39,547 nucleotides of DNA, from the NCBI RefSeq assembly GCF_011297335.1, contig NZ_JAAOTJ010000037.1:1-39547 (forward strand), read 5' to 3'. The notes below the pieces were generated by a model. That model saw nothing but the letters and a program-made list of their open reading frames with translations. It had not been told where the DNA came from and made no database searches. Numbering within the stretch: the first letter of the stretch is position 1; each line of letters opens with the position of its first letter. Below, one piece after another: positions 24,885-35,978 of the stretch. Source of the DNA: Catellatospora methionotrophica (GTDB lineage Bacteria; Actinomycetota; Actinomycetes; Mycobacteriales; Micromonosporaceae). A program made the position numbers and the translations under genes.

Positions 24885-26663
24885 CTAGGAGCCGGAGGAG
24901 GTCACATCCACCGGGATCGAGGGGTCCTTCAGACCCAGCGAAGCCAGGTCCGGGGCCCCGAACTGGGAGTGGATGAACGCTCCGGCGACGTTGGAACCGT
25001 ACATCCGGATCGATTTGGGGTACAGCACGGGGATGGTCACGGCCATCTCCGACAGCCGGCTGTCGATCTCGCCCCACAGCTTGTACTGCCGGTTCAGGTC
25101 GTCCTCGGCCATCGCGTCGGCCATCGCCTTGTTGATGTCCGCGTCGTTCAGGAACGAGTAGTTCGAGCCGCTCTGCTCGCCGCTCGGCTTGACCAGCGCG
25201 CCGTCGAACAGCGGCGGGATGACCGCCGAGCCGTTCGCCCAGTCCGGGATCCAGCCCGCGTACACCAGGTGGTTGCCGTGGCCGATGTCGGCGATCAGGC
25301 CGAAGTACGTCTGGGCGGGCAGGCGGTTCAGCTCGACCTTGATGCCGACCCGCACGTACGCGTCGACCATCGTCTTGACGTAGCGGGCGATGGTGTCGTT
25401 GTCGGGCAGCGCCACCTTCACCTTCTCCGGGCAGGGCGAGCCGTCCTTCTTCGCCTTGTCGATGAGCTTGAGGGCCGCGTCCTCGTCACCGTCGCTGTCG
25501 GTCAGCGTGTTGTAGTGGTCGAACTTCGCGTGCGCCGCCAGGTTCGGCGGGATCATCGAGGTCGCCAGGTCGCCGATCACCGAGCCGCCCATCGCCTGCC
25601 GGTACTTGCGCTTGTTGAACGCGTACGCCAGGGCCTTGCGGCAGTCGAGGTTCTTGACCATCTGCGTGTTGATCGCGAAGTAGCGGACCGCGCCGGAGGG
25701 GCCCTGGGCCACCCGCTGCGACAGCTTCGGGTCGTTGATCACCTGCTGCAGGAAGTTCGGCGCGACGTTGGTCTGCAGCATGATCGTGTTGCGGTCGGAG
25801 CCCTGGTCCTGGATCAGCCCGTTGGTCACGGCCGGGTCGTTGGAGTCGACCACGAACACGATCTTGTCAGGGTGCGCCTTGCGGACCGAGTCCAGGCTCG
25901 ACGACCAGTGCTCGTTGCGCACCAGCGTGAACGACTTCGCGTCCTTCTGCCGCGGCTCCACCCGGTACGGGCCGGTGGCCAGCGGGCGCATGTCGTAGGC
26001 GTCCTTGTCCCCGTCGGCGCCCGGCATGGACGGCGAGAAGATGGACAGCGCCACCGTGTAGTTGAAGTCGCCCGCGGGCTGCTTGAGCCGGAACTTGATG
26101 GTCCGGGTGTCCTCGCAGCTGACCGAGTCCAGTTCCTTGCCGCTGTACGGGCCCTCGTACGGGGTCGCGTTGTCGGCCAGCATCAGCTCGGCATAGGGCA
26201 GGCCCGAGTCGAACACCTTGGCGAAGTTGCGCTCCACGCCGTACTTGAGCTGCTGGCAGCTGACGGCGGTGCCGTCCTCCCACTTCACCCCCTCGCGCAG
26301 CTTGAACTCCCAGACCGTGTTGTTCTCGCTCGGCCGGCCCAGGTCGGTGGCGAGGTCGGGGACCAGCTCGCTGCTGGCCGTGCCCGGCTCCGCCTTGTAC
26401 GTGGTCAGCGTGCGGGAGATCAGGCGGCTGATGTTCGCGTCCATCGCCGCCGCGATCTTCTGCGGGTCCAGGTGGTCCGGCAGGGCCGGGAGCACCACAC
26501 GCAGGGTGCCGCCTTGCGTGATCGTGTCATTCGCGTCGGCGGCCGAGTCACAGGCGGAGGCGACACCGAGCAGGGTCACCGCGGCGGCTGCCGCGACGAG
26601 GCGGCGGCGCGCACGGCTCGCCCGCGTAGACGCACGGACCGGCGACATCGAGAGGTCAGGCAT
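24885..26663 (-). CDS. ABC transporter solute-binding lipoprotein, family 5
   Basis: 592 aa extracellular substrate-binding lipoprotein of the oligopeptide/dipeptide/nickel family (SBP_bac_5). The signal peptide has an Arg-rich start (RASRARRRL), a hydrophobic core LVAAAAAVTLLGVASA, and a lipobox-like ASAC. Family segments are YKAEPGTASSELVPDLATDL, WEFKLREGVKWEDG and YAGWIPDWANGSAVIPPLFDG. The ATG at 26663 has GGGAGGA six bases upstream. No permease or ATPase genes are nearby, so the ligand and transporter are unassigned. Upstream of the start the in-frame extension lacks any signal-peptide logic and was excluded. Confidence 0.88.
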   Translation of the reverse strand: MPDLSMSPVRASTRASRARRRLVAAAAAVTLLGVASACDSAADANDTITQGGTLRVVLPALPDHLDPQKIAAAMDANISRLISRTLTTYKAEPGTASSELVPDLATDLGRPSENNTVWEFKLREGVKWEDGTAVSCQQLKYGVERNFAKVFDSGLPYAELMLADNATPYEGPYSGKELDSVSCEDTRTIKFRLKQPAGDFNYTVALSIFSPSMPGADGDKDAYDMRPLATGPYRVEPRQKDAKSFTLVRNEHWSSSLDSVRKAHPDKIVFVVDSNDPAVTNGLIQDQGSDRNTIMLQTNVAPNFLQQVINDPKLSQRVAQGPSGAVRYFAINTQMVKNLDCRKALAYAFNKRKYRQAMGGSVIGDLATSMIPPNLAAHAKFDHYNTLTDSDGDEDAALKLIDKAKKDGSPCPEKVKVALPDNDTIARYVKTMVDAYVRVGIKVELNRLPAQTYFGLIADIGHGNHLVYAGWIPDWANGSAVIPPLFDGALVKPSGEQSGSNYSFLNDADINKAMADAMAEDDLNRQYKLWGEIDSRLSEMAVTIPVLYPKSIRMYGSNVAGAFIHSQFGAPDLASLGLKDPSIPVDVTSSGS

Positions 26664-26878
26664 GGTCGTCCTCCCGGCGGTCCCGCGCCCTCGCGCGTCC
26701 GCCAAGAATCCAGGGGTGGGTGATCCGGGGGTGGTAGCTCGCCACACTCTAGGCGGACCGACCGCACGACCAGAAGTGGGGCGGGGAGATTCGTTATGCG
26801 GCGCCAACAGGCCGGACGCAACGCGTTCGCATGATCACCCTGCGCACCCGGAAGGAACGGTCGGCGTCTGGACCGACG

Positions 26879-26911
26879 ACAGGACCCCGGGCGGATGGCC
26901 CGGGGTCCTGT
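26879..26911 (-). terminator. Perfect 14-bp hairpin downstream of tpiA
   Basis: ACAGGACCCCGGGC (26879-26892) and its exact complement (26898-26911) flank a GGATG loop, 36 bases beyond the tpiA stop codon. It probably ends the gap-pgk-tpiA transcript. The remaining part of the 26664-26947 gap carries only the presumed promoter of the solute-binding gene, with no clear -35/-10 pair. Confidence 0.9.
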
Positions 26912-26947
26912 GCGAGAAACACACCCGCTCGGCGGGTGGTGGTGCGG

Positions 26948-27727
26948 TCAGAGGCCGAGCCGGACGAGGCGGGTGAACTCGTCGGCGTCGAGACTCGCCC
27001 CGCCGACCAGCGCACCGTCGATGTCGGGCTGCGCCATGATCGCGGCGACGTTGCCCGCCTTCACCGAGCCGCCGTAGAGCACCCGCACCGCCTGCGCGGT
27101 GGACTCGCCCTGCGTCTTGGCCAGCTGCGCGCGGATCGCCCCGATGACCTCCTGGGCGTCCTCGGGCGTGGCGGTCTTGCCGGTGCCGATCGCCCAGACC
27201 GGCTCGTACGCCACCACGACCTTCTCCACCTGGGCCGGGGTGAGCCCGGCCAGGCCGCCGTCGAGCTGCGCGAGCGTGTACTCGACGTGCTCGCCCTTCT
27301 CGCGGATGTCCAGGCCCTCGCCCACGCACAGGATCGGCGTGATGTCGCTGCCCAGCGCGGCCTTCACCTTCGCGTTGACCAGCGCGTCGGACTCGGCGTG
27401 GTACTGCCGCCGCTCCGAGTGGCCGACCGTCACGAACGAGCAGCCCAGCTTGGCCAGCATCGCACCCGAGATCTCCCCGGTGTACGCGCCGGAGGCGTGC
27501 GCCGAGATGTCCTGCGCGCCGTACTTGATGAGCAGCCGGTCGCCGTCCACCAGCGTCTGCACGCTGCGGATGTCGGTGAACGGCGGCAGCACCGCGGCCT
27601 CGACCTCCTCGAGCTGCTTCTCGGTCAGGCTGAAGGCCAGCTTCTGCACGAGCGCGATGGCTTCGAGGTGGTTGAGGTTCATCTTCCAGTTGCCGGCCAT
27701 CAGGGGCCGGCGCTTGACGTCCGCCAT
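26948..27727 (-). CDS. tpiA: Triosephosphate isomerase
   Basis: 259 aa TIM-barrel enzyme that interconverts dihydroxyacetone phosphate and glyceraldehyde 3-phosphate. Active-site residues are N13 and K15 (AGNWKMN), H103 (VGHSERRQ) and E174 ([13 protein letters not shown]). The phosphate-binding loops [11 protein letters not shown] and [10 protein letters not shown] are present. I chose the ATG at 27727 because GGAGG lies seven bases upstream. The in-frame GTG at 27733, which overlaps the pgk stop, would have that site only one base away. Confidence 0.95.
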   Translation of the reverse strand: MADVKRRPLMAGNWKMNLNHLEAIALVQKLAFSLTEKQLEEVEAAVLPPFTDIRSVQTLVDGDRLLIKYGAQDISAHASGAYTGEISGAMLAKLGCSFVTVGHSERRQYHAESDALVNAKVKAALGSDITPILCVGEGLDIREKGEHVEYTLAQLDGGLAGLTPAQVEKVVVAYEPVWAIGTGKTATPEDAQEVIGAIRAQLAKTQGESTAQAVRVLYGGSVKAGNVAAIMAQPDIDGALVGGASLDADEFTRLVRLGL

Positions 27728-27729
27728 GC

Positions 27730-28940
27730 TCACGCCTCCAGGGCTTCGAGACCGGGCAGGGACTTGCCCTCGAGGTACTCCAGCGACGCGCCGCCGCCCG
27801 TGGAGATGTGGCCGAACGCGGCGTCGTCCAGGCCGAGCGCGCGTACGGCCGCGGCCGAGTCGCCGCCGCCGACCACGGTGAAGCCGTCGACCTTGGTGAT
27901 GGCCTCGGCCACCCCGCGGGTGCCGTTCGCGAACGGGGCCAGCTCGAACACGCCCATCGGGCCGTTCCAGAAGACCGTCTTCGCGCCGGACAGCGCCTCG
28001 GTGAACAGCGCCACCGACTGCGGGCCGATGTCCAGGCCGAGCCAGCCGGCCGGGATCGCGGTCGCCGCGACGGTGTCGGTCCGCGCGTCGGCGGCGAACT
28101 TGTCGGCCACCACCACGTCGGTCGGCAGCACGATCCGGTCGCCGGCGCGGGCCAGCAGGTCACGGCAGGTGTCGAGCATCTCCTCCTGCAGCAGCGACGC
28201 GCCGACCTCGTGGCCCTGGGCCTTGAGGAAGGTGAAGCACATGCCGCCGCCGATGAGCAGCTTGTCGGCCTTGCCCAGCAGCGCCTCGATCACGGCGAGC
28301 TTGTCGGAGACCTTCGAGCCGCCGAGGATGACCACGTACGGCGTGGCCGGGTCCTCGGTGAGCCGCTTGAGCACCTCGACCTCGCGCAGCACCAGGCCGC
28401 CCGCGTAGTGCGGGAGCCGGGAGGCGATGTCGTAGACGCTGGCGTGCTTGCGGTGCACCGCGCCGAAGGCGTCGTCGACGTACACGTCGCCGAACGCCGC
28501 CAGCTGGTCGGCGAACGCGCCGCGCACGGCGTCGTCCTTGCTGGTCTCCCCCGCGTTGAAGCGCAGGTTCTCCAGCAGCACCACGCCGCCGCCGGTCAGC
28601 GCCGCCACCGCGGACTGCGCCGAGTCGCCGACGGTGTCGGCGGCGAAGGCCACCGGCGAGCCGAGCAGCTCCTCGAAGCGCACCGCGACGGGCGCGAGCG
28701 AGAACTTCGGGTCGGGCTCACCCTTGGGGCGGCCCAGGTGCGACATGACGATCACCGAGGCGCCCGCGTCGCGCAGCGCCGTGATGGTCGGCAGCACCGC
28801 CCGGATGCGGCCGTCGTCGGCGATCTGTCCGGGGCTGTCCTTGACGAAGGGCACGTTCAGGTCGGCGCGCACGAGCACGCGCCGACCCGATACGCCCTGG
28901 TCAAGCAGCTCTTCGAGGCTTTTCATGCCAGGTGCGTGCA

Positions 28941-28941
<1 letters not shown>
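27730..28941 (-). CDS. pgk: Phosphoglycerate kinase
   Basis: 403 aa kinase that makes ATP from 1,3-bisphosphoglycerate. N-domain residues are in [12 protein letters not shown] and [12 protein letters not shown], and [12 protein letters not shown] is the conserved hinge-adjacent stretch. C-domain nucleotide loops are [12 protein letters not shown] and [12 protein letters not shown]. The ATG at 28941 overlaps the gap stop (TAATG); a second ATG at 28926 (MKSLEELL) matches the usual family N-terminus and is equally possible. Neither has a good ribosome site, so coupling to gap translation is likely. Confidence 0.95.
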
Positions 28942-30230
<1,289 letters not shown>

Positions 30231-31211
30231 TCAGACGGTGAGCATCTCGGCGGTCACGGCCGCCTCGGTGTCGGGGATGCCCAGGTCGCGGGCGCGCTTG
30301 TCGGCGAGGGCGAGCAGACGCCTTATGCGGCCCGCTATCGCGTCCTTGGTCAGCGGCGGGTCGGCCAGCGCGCCCAGCTCCTCCAGCGACGCCTGGCGGT
30401 GCTCCAGGCGCAGGCGGCCCGCGCTGGTCAGGTGGCCCGGCGCGTCGTCGGCCAGGATCTCCAGGGCACGGGTGACCCGGGCCGCGGCGGCGACGGCCGC
30501 CCGCGCCGAGCGGCGCAGGTTCGCGTCGTCGAAGTTGGCCAGCCGGTTCGCGGTCGCCCGCACCTCGCGGCGCACCCGGCGCTCCTCCCAGGCCAGCACG
30601 CTGGAGTGCGCGCCGATGCGGGTGAGCAGCGCGGCGATGGCGTCGCCGTCCTTGACCACGACCCGGTCGACGCCGCGCACCTCGCGGGCCTTGGCGGTGA
30701 TGCCGAGCCGCCGCGCCGCGCCGACCAGCGCCAGCGCCGACTCGGGCCCCGGGCAGGTGATCTCCAGGGCGCAGGAGCGGCCCGGCTCGGTCAGCGAGCC
30801 GTGCGCCAGGAACGCCCCGCGCCAGGCGGCCACGGCGCAGCAGACGCTCGCCGAGACCACGTTCGGCGGCAGGCCCCGTACGGGCCGCCCGCGCACGTCC
30901 AGCAGGCCGGTCTGGCGCGCGAGCGCCTCACCGTCCTTGACGATGCGCACGATGTAGTGGCTGCCCTTGCGCAGCCCGCCCGACGCGAGGATGTGCACCT
31001 CGCTCGGGTATCCGAACAGGTCGGCGATGGTGGTGCGCAGCCGCCGGGCCACCGCGCCGGTGTCCAGCTCCGCCTCCACCACCACGCGGCCCGAGACGAT
31101 GTGCAGCCCGCCCGCGAAGCGCAGCAGGGCCGCCATCTCCGCGCGCCGGCAGCACGGCTTGGGCACGTCGACCCGGCTGAGCTCGTCTTTGACCGCAGCG
31201 GTCATCGCCAT
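30231..31211 (-). CDS. whiA: Sporulation and cell-division regulator WhiA
   Basis: 326 aa DNA-binding protein found in nearly all Gram-positive bacteria; in Streptomyces it acts with WhiB to switch on division and sporulation genes. It starts [14 protein letters not shown], with [17 protein letters not shown] near residue 20 as the family opening. The LAGLIDADG-like N-terminal domain covers about 1-200 and a C-terminal helix-turn-helix covers about 225-320 ([31 protein letters not shown]). The ATG at 31211 has GAGG ten bases upstream. Three GACAC motifs directly upstream suggest autoregulation. It is downstream of yvcK and rapZ, the usual cluster. Confidence 0.95.
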   Translation of the reverse strand: MAMTAAVKDELSRVDVPKPCCRRAEMAALLRFAGGLHIVSGRVVVEAELDTGAVARRLRTTIADLFGYPSEVHILASGGLRKGSHYIVRIVKDGEALARQTGLLDVRGRPVRGLPPNVVSASVCCAVAAWRGAFLAHGSLTEPGRSCALEITCPGPESALALVGAARRLGITAKAREVRGVDRVVVKDGDAIAALLTRIGAHSSVLAWEERRVRREVRATANRLANFDDANLRRSARAAVAAAARVTRALEILADDAPGHLTSAGRLRLEHRQASLEELGALADPPLTKDAIAGRIRRLLALADKRARDLGIPDTEAAVTAEMLTV

Positions 31212-31212
31212 C

Positions 31213-31272
31213 GTGTCGTCACCTCGGGGCCGGTCGCGGCTGTGATTGCCTAATTGTGTCGTGCGCTGTGTC
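31213..31272 (-). promoter_or_regulatory. Three GACAC motifs upstream of whiA (candidate WhiA sites)
   Basis: On the minus strand, GACAC occurs at 31272-31268, 31260-31256 and 31217-31213, the first two within ACGACACA units exactly 12 bases apart. GACAC is the binding motif reported for Streptomyces WhiA. All three lie in the 69 bp between the yvcK stop and the whiA start; an AATTAGGC stretch between them could be a -10 region. Autoregulation is inferred. Confidence 0.5.
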
Positions 31273-31280
31273 GTACGTGC

Positions 31281-32246
31281 TTAACGAGCGGTGCCCAAGA
31301 GTGGCACCAGTGCGCGGCCCAATCGGACCGGATCGTGTCGCGCGGTGCCGTCCTGGACGGCCACCGGCGCGATCGCGATGCGAGCACCGAGTGATTCTGC
31401 CGCATTCGCGACCGGTTCGGGGTCTCCCACGGCATTCCTGTCGACCAGAACAATATCGACCTTGAGGTCCGGGAGGTACCGACCCAGCGCGTCCAGGTGG
31501 TCCGGCAGGGACAGCCCCACCGTCTCGGAATCGGCCGCGAGGTTCAGGGTGACCAACCGCCGGGCGGCGCTCCGCGTGACGGCAGCGGCGAGCTGCGGTA
31601 CCAGCAGATGCGGAATGACGCTGGTGTACCAGCTTCCCGGCCCGAAGACGAGCCAGTCCGCGGCGGCGATCGCGGCCAGCGCCTCCGGGCACGCGTCAGG
31701 CTCCGGCGGCATCAGCCGCACCTGGAGCACCCTGCCCTGGGCTACCGCGACCTGGTGCTGGCCGCGCACGGTGACCTGCGCGCCGCCTACGGCCAGGTCG
31801 GCCTCGATGCCCAGCGGGCGGTTGGACATGGGCAGCACCCGGCCCACCGCGCGCAGCATCGCCCCGACCTGGTCCAGGGCCGCCACGGGGTCGCCGAGCT
31901 GCTCCATCAGGCCGCACAGCACCACGTTGCCGACCGGGTGCCCGGTCAGCTCGTCGTCGCCGGAGAAGCGGTACTGCATCAGCCGGGCGGTGCGGTCGCT
32001 GAGGTCGTCGTCACCCGCCAGGGCGGCCAGCGCCTGACGCAGGTCACCCGGAGGGAGTACGTCCCGGCCGGCCCGGATGCGGCCGCTGGAGCCCCCGTCG
32101 TCGGCCACGGTGACCACCGCGGTGATGTCCAGGGGCAGCCCGGTCGCCCGCAGCGCGCGCAGGCTCGCGCTCAGCCCGTGCCCACCGCCGAACGCCACCA
32201 CCCGGATCCGGTCGCCGCCTGCCTGCGGCGCAAATCCGATGCTCAT
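31281..32246 (-). CDS. yvcK: YvcK / CofD-like gluconeogenesis factor
   Basis: 321 aa cytosolic protein of the UPF0052/CofD-like family. It binds UDP-sugars in some Gram-positives and is needed for growth on gluconeogenic carbon and for cell-wall homeostasis. The N-terminal GGGHGLS motif (20-26) and TVADDGGSSGRIR are the family nucleotide-binding segments. HPVGNVVLCGLMEQL, FGPGSWYTSVIPHLLVP and RRLVTLNLA follow. The ATG at 32246 overlaps the rapZ stop (ATGA). The trio rapZ-yvcK-whiA is conserved across Gram-positive bacteria. Confidence 0.93.
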   Translation of the reverse strand: MSIGFAPQAGGDRIRVVAFGGGHGLSASLRALRATGLPLDITAVVTVADDGGSSGRIRAGRDVLPPGDLRQALAALAGDDDLSDRTARLMQYRFSGDDELTGHPVGNVVLCGLMEQLGDPVAALDQVGAMLRAVGRVLPMSNRPLGIEADLAVGGAQVTVRGQHQVAVAQGRVLQVRLMPPEPDACPEALAAIAAADWLVFGPGSWYTSVIPHLLVPQLAAAVTRSAARRLVTLNLAADSETVGLSLPDHLDALGRYLPDLKVDIVLVDRNAVGDPEPVANAAESLGARIAIAPVAVQDGTARHDPVRLGRALVPLLGTAR

Positions 32247-33199
32247 TCGCGTCCCAGGTCGCGGTGCTGGGCATGGGCGACCACGCGCAGCTCGCGCAGG
32301 CGCTTGGCCAGCTCCTCGGCGATGGCGACGCTGCGGTGCTTGCCGCCGGTGCAGCCGACGGCCACGGTCAGGTAGCGCTTGCCCTCACGCTCGAAGCCGG
32401 GCGCGGTCGCGGTCACCAGCCGGGCGTACGTCTCCACGAACGTGTTCGCCCCGCGCTGGCCGAGCACGTACCGGCTCACGCCCTCGTCGCGGCCGGTGCT
32501 CTCGCGCAGCTCGGGCACCCAGTACGGGTTGGGCAGGAAGCGGGCGTCGAGCACGAAGTCGGCGTCGGGCGGCAGCCCGTACTTGAAGCCGAAGGACAGC
32601 ACGGTGACCCGCAGCCGCAGCGCCTCGGGGCTGGCGAACAGCTCCTCGACGCGGGCCCGGAGCTGGTTCACGTTCAGGTGCGAGGTGTCGATCAGGACGT
32701 CGGCCTGCTCGCGGGCCTCGGCCAGCAGCGAGCGCTCGGCGGCGATGCCGTCGGACAGGCGGCCGTCGCCCTGCAGGGGGTGCGAGCGGCGTACGCTCTC
32801 GAACCGCCGGATCAGCACCTCGTCGTCGGCGTCGACGAAGACCACGCGCGGCGAGAAGCCCTTCTCGCGCAGGTCGCGGATGGCCCCGGCGAGGTCGGTG
32901 GAGAAGACGCGGCTGCGCACGTCGAGCACCATCGCGGTGTGCCGGGCCGCGCCGCCGGCCTTCGCGGCCAGCTCAGCCAGCTGCACCAGCAGCGCCTGGG
33001 GCAGGTTGTCGACGACGTAGTAGCCGACGTTCTCCAGGGCGCGGGCCACGGTGCTGCGGCCACCACCGGACACGCCGGTGACCACGACCAGGTTGGTGGC
33101 CGGACCCTCGCCGGACTCCTCCCCGATCGTCCTGGGCTCGCCCTGCTGCTCGTCGGGCTCGCCCGGCGTGCTGCGCCTGGCTGGTGTATCCACGCTCAC
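32243..33199 (-). CDS. rapZ: RapZ / YvcJ-family nucleotide-binding protein
   Basis: 318 aa P-loop protein. Walker A is TGVSGGGRST (41-50), the actinobacterial variant with Arg in place of the usual Lys. ENVGYYVVDNLPQALL, FVDADDEVLIRRFESVRRSHPL and the C-terminal GCTGGKHRSVAIAEELAKRL are typical. In enteric bacteria RapZ controls glmS through small RNAs; that partner system is not expected here, and the actinobacterial role is nucleotide- or ligand-linked signalling of unknown detail. The first 35 residues are a disordered Pro/Glu-rich leader. The GTG at 33199 is preceded by GGGGGC; the GTG at 33193 is an alternative. Confidence 0.92.
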   Translation of the reverse strand: MSVDTPARRSTPGEPDEQQGEPRTIGEESGEGPATNLVVVTGVSGGGRSTVARALENVGYYVVDNLPQALLVQLAELAAKAGGAARHTAMVLDVRSRVFSTDLAGAIRDLREKGFSPRVVFVDADDEVLIRRFESVRRSHPLQGDGRLSDGIAAERSLLAEAREQADVLIDTSHLNVNQLRARVEELFASPEALRLRVTVLSFGFKYGLPPDADFVLDARFLPNPYWVPELRESTGRDEGVSRYVLGQRGANTFVETYARLVTATAPGFEREGKRYLTVAVGCTGGKHRSVAIAEELAKRLRELRVVAHAQHRDLGRE

Positions 33200-33290
33200 G
33201 TGCGCCCCCACTGCTGTCGTCGCCGCCTGCCGGGGCGGCCGCCCACCGGCGGCCACCGGGTCCAGCGAACCCCACGTGGCGGGCGGGCAC

Positions 33291-33312
33291 GTTGCCGCCG
33301 GATGTCGGCAAC
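33291..33312 (-). terminator. Hairpin downstream of uvrC
   Basis: GTTGCCG (33291-33297) and CGGCAAC (33306-33312) form a 7-bp stem with an 8-base loop, 11 bases past the uvrC stop. It is weak and may only partly separate uvrC from rapZ. Confidence 0.4.
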
Positions 33313-33323
33313 GAGAGAACATC

Positions 33324-35315
33324 CTAGCCAGGCGTGCCGGGTTCGTCCGCCGTGGCCAGCGTCGCACCCCGGACAGGGGCCGCCGGCGGCGGTGCCGCCG
33401 GATCGGGCGCGGGTTCCCCGGACGGGGCGGGCTCCGGCGGCACGCCCAGCGCGGTCAGCACCGCCACCGCGGTGCGCGGGCCGATGCCGGGCACCTCGGC
33501 GATTTCGGCGACGCTGGCCGCCGAGAGCCGTTTGAGCGAGCCGAAGTGGCGCAGCAGCGCCTTGCGGCGGATCTCGCCGAGGCCGGGCACGCTGTCGAGG
33601 TCGGAGGCGGTCATCCGGGCCGAGCGCCGCTCCCGGTGGAAGCGGATGGCGAAGCGGTGCGCCTCGTCGCGGACCCGCTGGAGCAGGTACAACCCCTCGG
33701 CGGTGCGGGGCAGGATGACCGGCATCGCGTCGTCGGGCAGCCAGACCTCCTCCAGCCGCTTGGCCAGCCCGCAGATCGCCACGTCGGTGACACCCAGCGC
33801 GGTGAGCACCCCGGCGGCCGCGTTGACCTGCGGCGCGCCGCCGTCGACCACGACCAGCTGCGGGGGGTACGCGAACCGCCGGGGCCGCCCCGCGACGGCC
33901 TCCTCGGTCGGGTCCACCGGCCCCTCGGCCAGGTAACGGGCGAAGCGCCGCCGCATCACCTCGCTGATCGCCGACACGTCGTCGGTCGCGCCCTTGATGA
34001 TGAACCGGCGGTAGTCGGACTTCTTCGGCACGCCGTCCTCGAACACGACCATGCTGGCCACCACGTCGGTGCCCTGGATCTGCGAGATGTCGTAGCACTC
34101 GATGCGCAGCGGCGCGGCGGCCAGCCCGAGCGCGTCCTCGATCTCCTCCAGGGCCTTGCTGCGGGCGGTGAGGTCACCGGCCCGGCGCAGCTTGTGCTGG
34201 GCCAGCGCCTGCAGGGCGTTGCGCGCGACGGTCTCCATCAGGGTCTTCTTGTCCCCGCGCTGCGGCACCCGCAGGCTCACCCGCGAGCCCCGGTGCTGCG
34301 ACAGCCACTCGGTCAGCGCGTCGGCGTCGGCGGGCAGCTCGGGCACGAGCAGCTCGCGGGGCACGTCGGACTCGCCGGTCTCGCCGCCGTAGATCTGGGT
34401 GCAGAAGTGGTGCACGAGGTCGCCGATGCTCAGCTCCTCGGTCTTGTCCACGATCCAGCCGCGCTGACCGCGCACCCGCCCGTCGCGTACGTGGAAGACC
34501 TGGACGGCGGCTTCGAGCGGGTCGTCGGCGAAGGCGACCACGTCGGCGTCGGTGCCGTCGGACAGCACGATCGACTGCTTCTCCATCGCCCGGCGCAGGG
34601 CGACCAGGTCGTCGCGCAGGCGCGCGGCGCGCTCGTACTCCATCGCCGCCGACGCCTCCTGCATGTCCTTCTCCAGGCGGCGCTGCATGTTCTCGGTGCG
34701 CCCGGCCATGAAGTCGCAGAAGTCCTCGACGATGCCCCGGTGCTCGGCCTCGCTGACCCGCCCGACGCACGGCGCGGAGCACTTGCCGATGTCACCCAGC
34801 AGGCACGGGCGGCCGATCTGGCCCGCGCGCTTGAACACCCCGGCCGAGCAGGTGCGCGCCGGGAAGATGCGCAGCAGCAGGTCCAGCGTCTCCCGGATGG
34901 CCCAGGCGTGCGAGTAGGGGCCGAAGTAGCGCACGCCCTTGCGCTTGGCCCCGCGCATCACCAGCAGGCGCGGATACTGCTCGTCGAGGGTGACCGCGAG
35001 GTACGGGTACGACTTGTCGTCGCGGTACTTCACGTTGAAGCGGGGGTCGTACTCCTTGATCCAGGAGTACTCCAGCTGGAGCGCCTCGACCTCGGTGCCG
35101 ACCACGACCCAGTCCACGCCCGCGGCGGTGGTGACCATCTGCTGGGTGCGCTGGTGCAGCGTCCAGACGTCGGCGAAGTAGGAGTTCAGGCGGCTGCGCA
35201 GGCTCTTGGCCTTGCCGACGTAGATGATCCGGCCCTGGTCGTCGCGAAACCGGTACACACCCGGCGCGTCGGGAATCGTGCCCGGCGCGGGCCGGTACTG
35301 GGACGGATCAGCCAC
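33324..35315 (-). CDS. uvrC: Excinuclease ABC subunit UvrC
   Basis: 663 aa dual-incision nuclease of nucleotide excision repair. The N-terminal GIY-YIG domain is [20 protein letters not shown] (about 18-37), with catalytic residues for the 3' incision. A four-cysteine-like patch [20 protein letters not shown] then [14 protein letters not shown] is next. The UvrB-binding UVR motif spans about 210-245 ([20 protein letters not shown]). The RNase H-like endonuclease domain carries [15 protein letters not shown] and [16 protein letters not shown], and tandem helix-hairpin-helix motifs end near [17 protein letters not shown]. About 38 Pro/Ala-rich residues follow as a tail. The GTG at 35315 has no ribosome site. 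Confidence 0.96.
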   Translation of the reverse strand: MADPSQYRPAPGTIPDAPGVYRFRDDQGRIIYVGKAKSLRSRLNSYFADVWTLHQRTQQMVTTAAGVDWVVVGTEVEALQLEYSWIKEYDPRFNVKYRDDKSYPYLAVTLDEQYPRLLVMRGAKRKGVRYFGPYSHAWAIRETLDLLLRIFPARTCSAGVFKRAGQIGRPCLLGDIGKCSAPCVGRVSEAEHRGIVEDFCDFMAGRTENMQRRLEKDMQEASAAMEYERAARLRDDLVALRRAMEKQSIVLSDGTDADVVAFADDPLEAAVQVFHVRDGRVRGQRGWIVDKTEELSIGDLVHHFCTQIYGGETGESDVPRELLVPELPADADALTEWLSQHRGSRVSLRVPQRGDKKTLMETVARNALQALAQHKLRRAGDLTARSKALEEIEDALGLAAAPLRIECYDISQIQGTDVVASMVVFEDGVPKKSDYRRFIIKGATDDVSAISEVMRRRFARYLAEGPVDPTEEAVAGRPRRFAYPPQLVVVDGGAPQVNAAAGVLTALGVTDVAICGLAKRLEEVWLPDDAMPVILPRTAEGLYLLQRVRDEAHRFAIRFHRERRSARMTASDLDSVPGLGEIRRKALLRHFGSLKRLSAASVAEIAEVPGIGPRTAVAVLTALGVPPEPAPSGEPAPDPAAPPPAAPVRGATLATADEPGTPG

Positions 35316-35425
35316 GCCGCCAAGCCTAGACGATCAGTCCGACACTGCTCCGGGCCGCGATCGGCCGTCCTCCCGGGGCCGGGCCGCGATCCACATGGGA
35401 CGCGGCACCCGGCCCGGCGGGACGG

Positions 35426-35881
35426 TCAGGCGAGCTTGATCTCGCCGTTCTCGACCTTGATCTCCTTCTTGTCCAGCGGGCGCGGCGCGGGCGGGTTCAG
35501 CACCGAGCCGTCGGTGATCGAGAACTCGCTGAAGTGGCACTGGCACTTGATCTTGCCGGCCTCGACCTGGCTCACCGGGCAGTTCTGGTGCGTGCAGATG
35601 TTGCTGAACCCCACGTACTGCCCCGCCGTCGGCTGGGTCACCACGACGCCCTGCTCCTTGAAGATCACCCCGCCACCGACCGGGATGTCCGCCGCCTTGC
35701 CGAGCACGGTGCCCGCGCCGGTGGTCTCGCCGGTCGCGCCCGGGGTGGTCGCCCCACCGGTCGGCGTGGTCGCGGGCGCCTCGGAGCCACACGCGGCGAG
35801 CAGGGCGCCGGCGCCGACAGCGCCCGCGGAGGCCAGCAGGACCCGGCGCGAGGTCGCGCCGGACGTCGTCACGTCACTCAT
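35426..35881 (-). CDS. Tat-exported Rieske 2Fe-2S lipoprotein
   Basis: 151 aa protein. TSRRVLLASAGAVGAGALLAAC combines a twin-arginine motif and a lipobox (LAAC), so it should be folded in the cytoplasm, exported by Tat and anchored as a lipoprotein. A Thr/Gly/Pro linker runs to about residue 55. The Rieske ligands are in NICTHQNC and KCQCHFSEF, that is C-x-H and C-x2-H, with Asn and Phe where Gly is usual in CTHxGC and CHGS. It probably is a membrane-attached electron carrier; partner unknown. AGGAAGG six bases before the ATG at 35881 supports the start. It lies between uvrA and uvrC without functional link. Confidence 0.88.
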   Translation of the reverse strand: MSDVTTSGATSRRVLLASAGAVGAGALLAACGSEAPATTPTGGATTPGATGETTGAGTVLGKAADIPVGGGVIFKEQGVVVTQPTAGQYVGFSNICTHQNCPVSQVEAGKIKCQCHFSEFSITDGSVLNPPAPRPLDKKEIKVENGEIKLA

Positions 35882-35978
35882 GGGGGGCCTTCCTAGGTGA
35901 GAAGTTCTCTGATCAACCTAGCGGCCCGTTCTGAAATTTAGCTGCGAGTTCAACTATTTTCCCACACCGCAGCCTGCA

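Noticed and set aside
35351..35391. Direct repeat CGGGCCGCGATC, twice, as a start of a CRISPR or iteron array
   Set aside because: Only two 12-bp copies with a 17-bp spacer and no further units.
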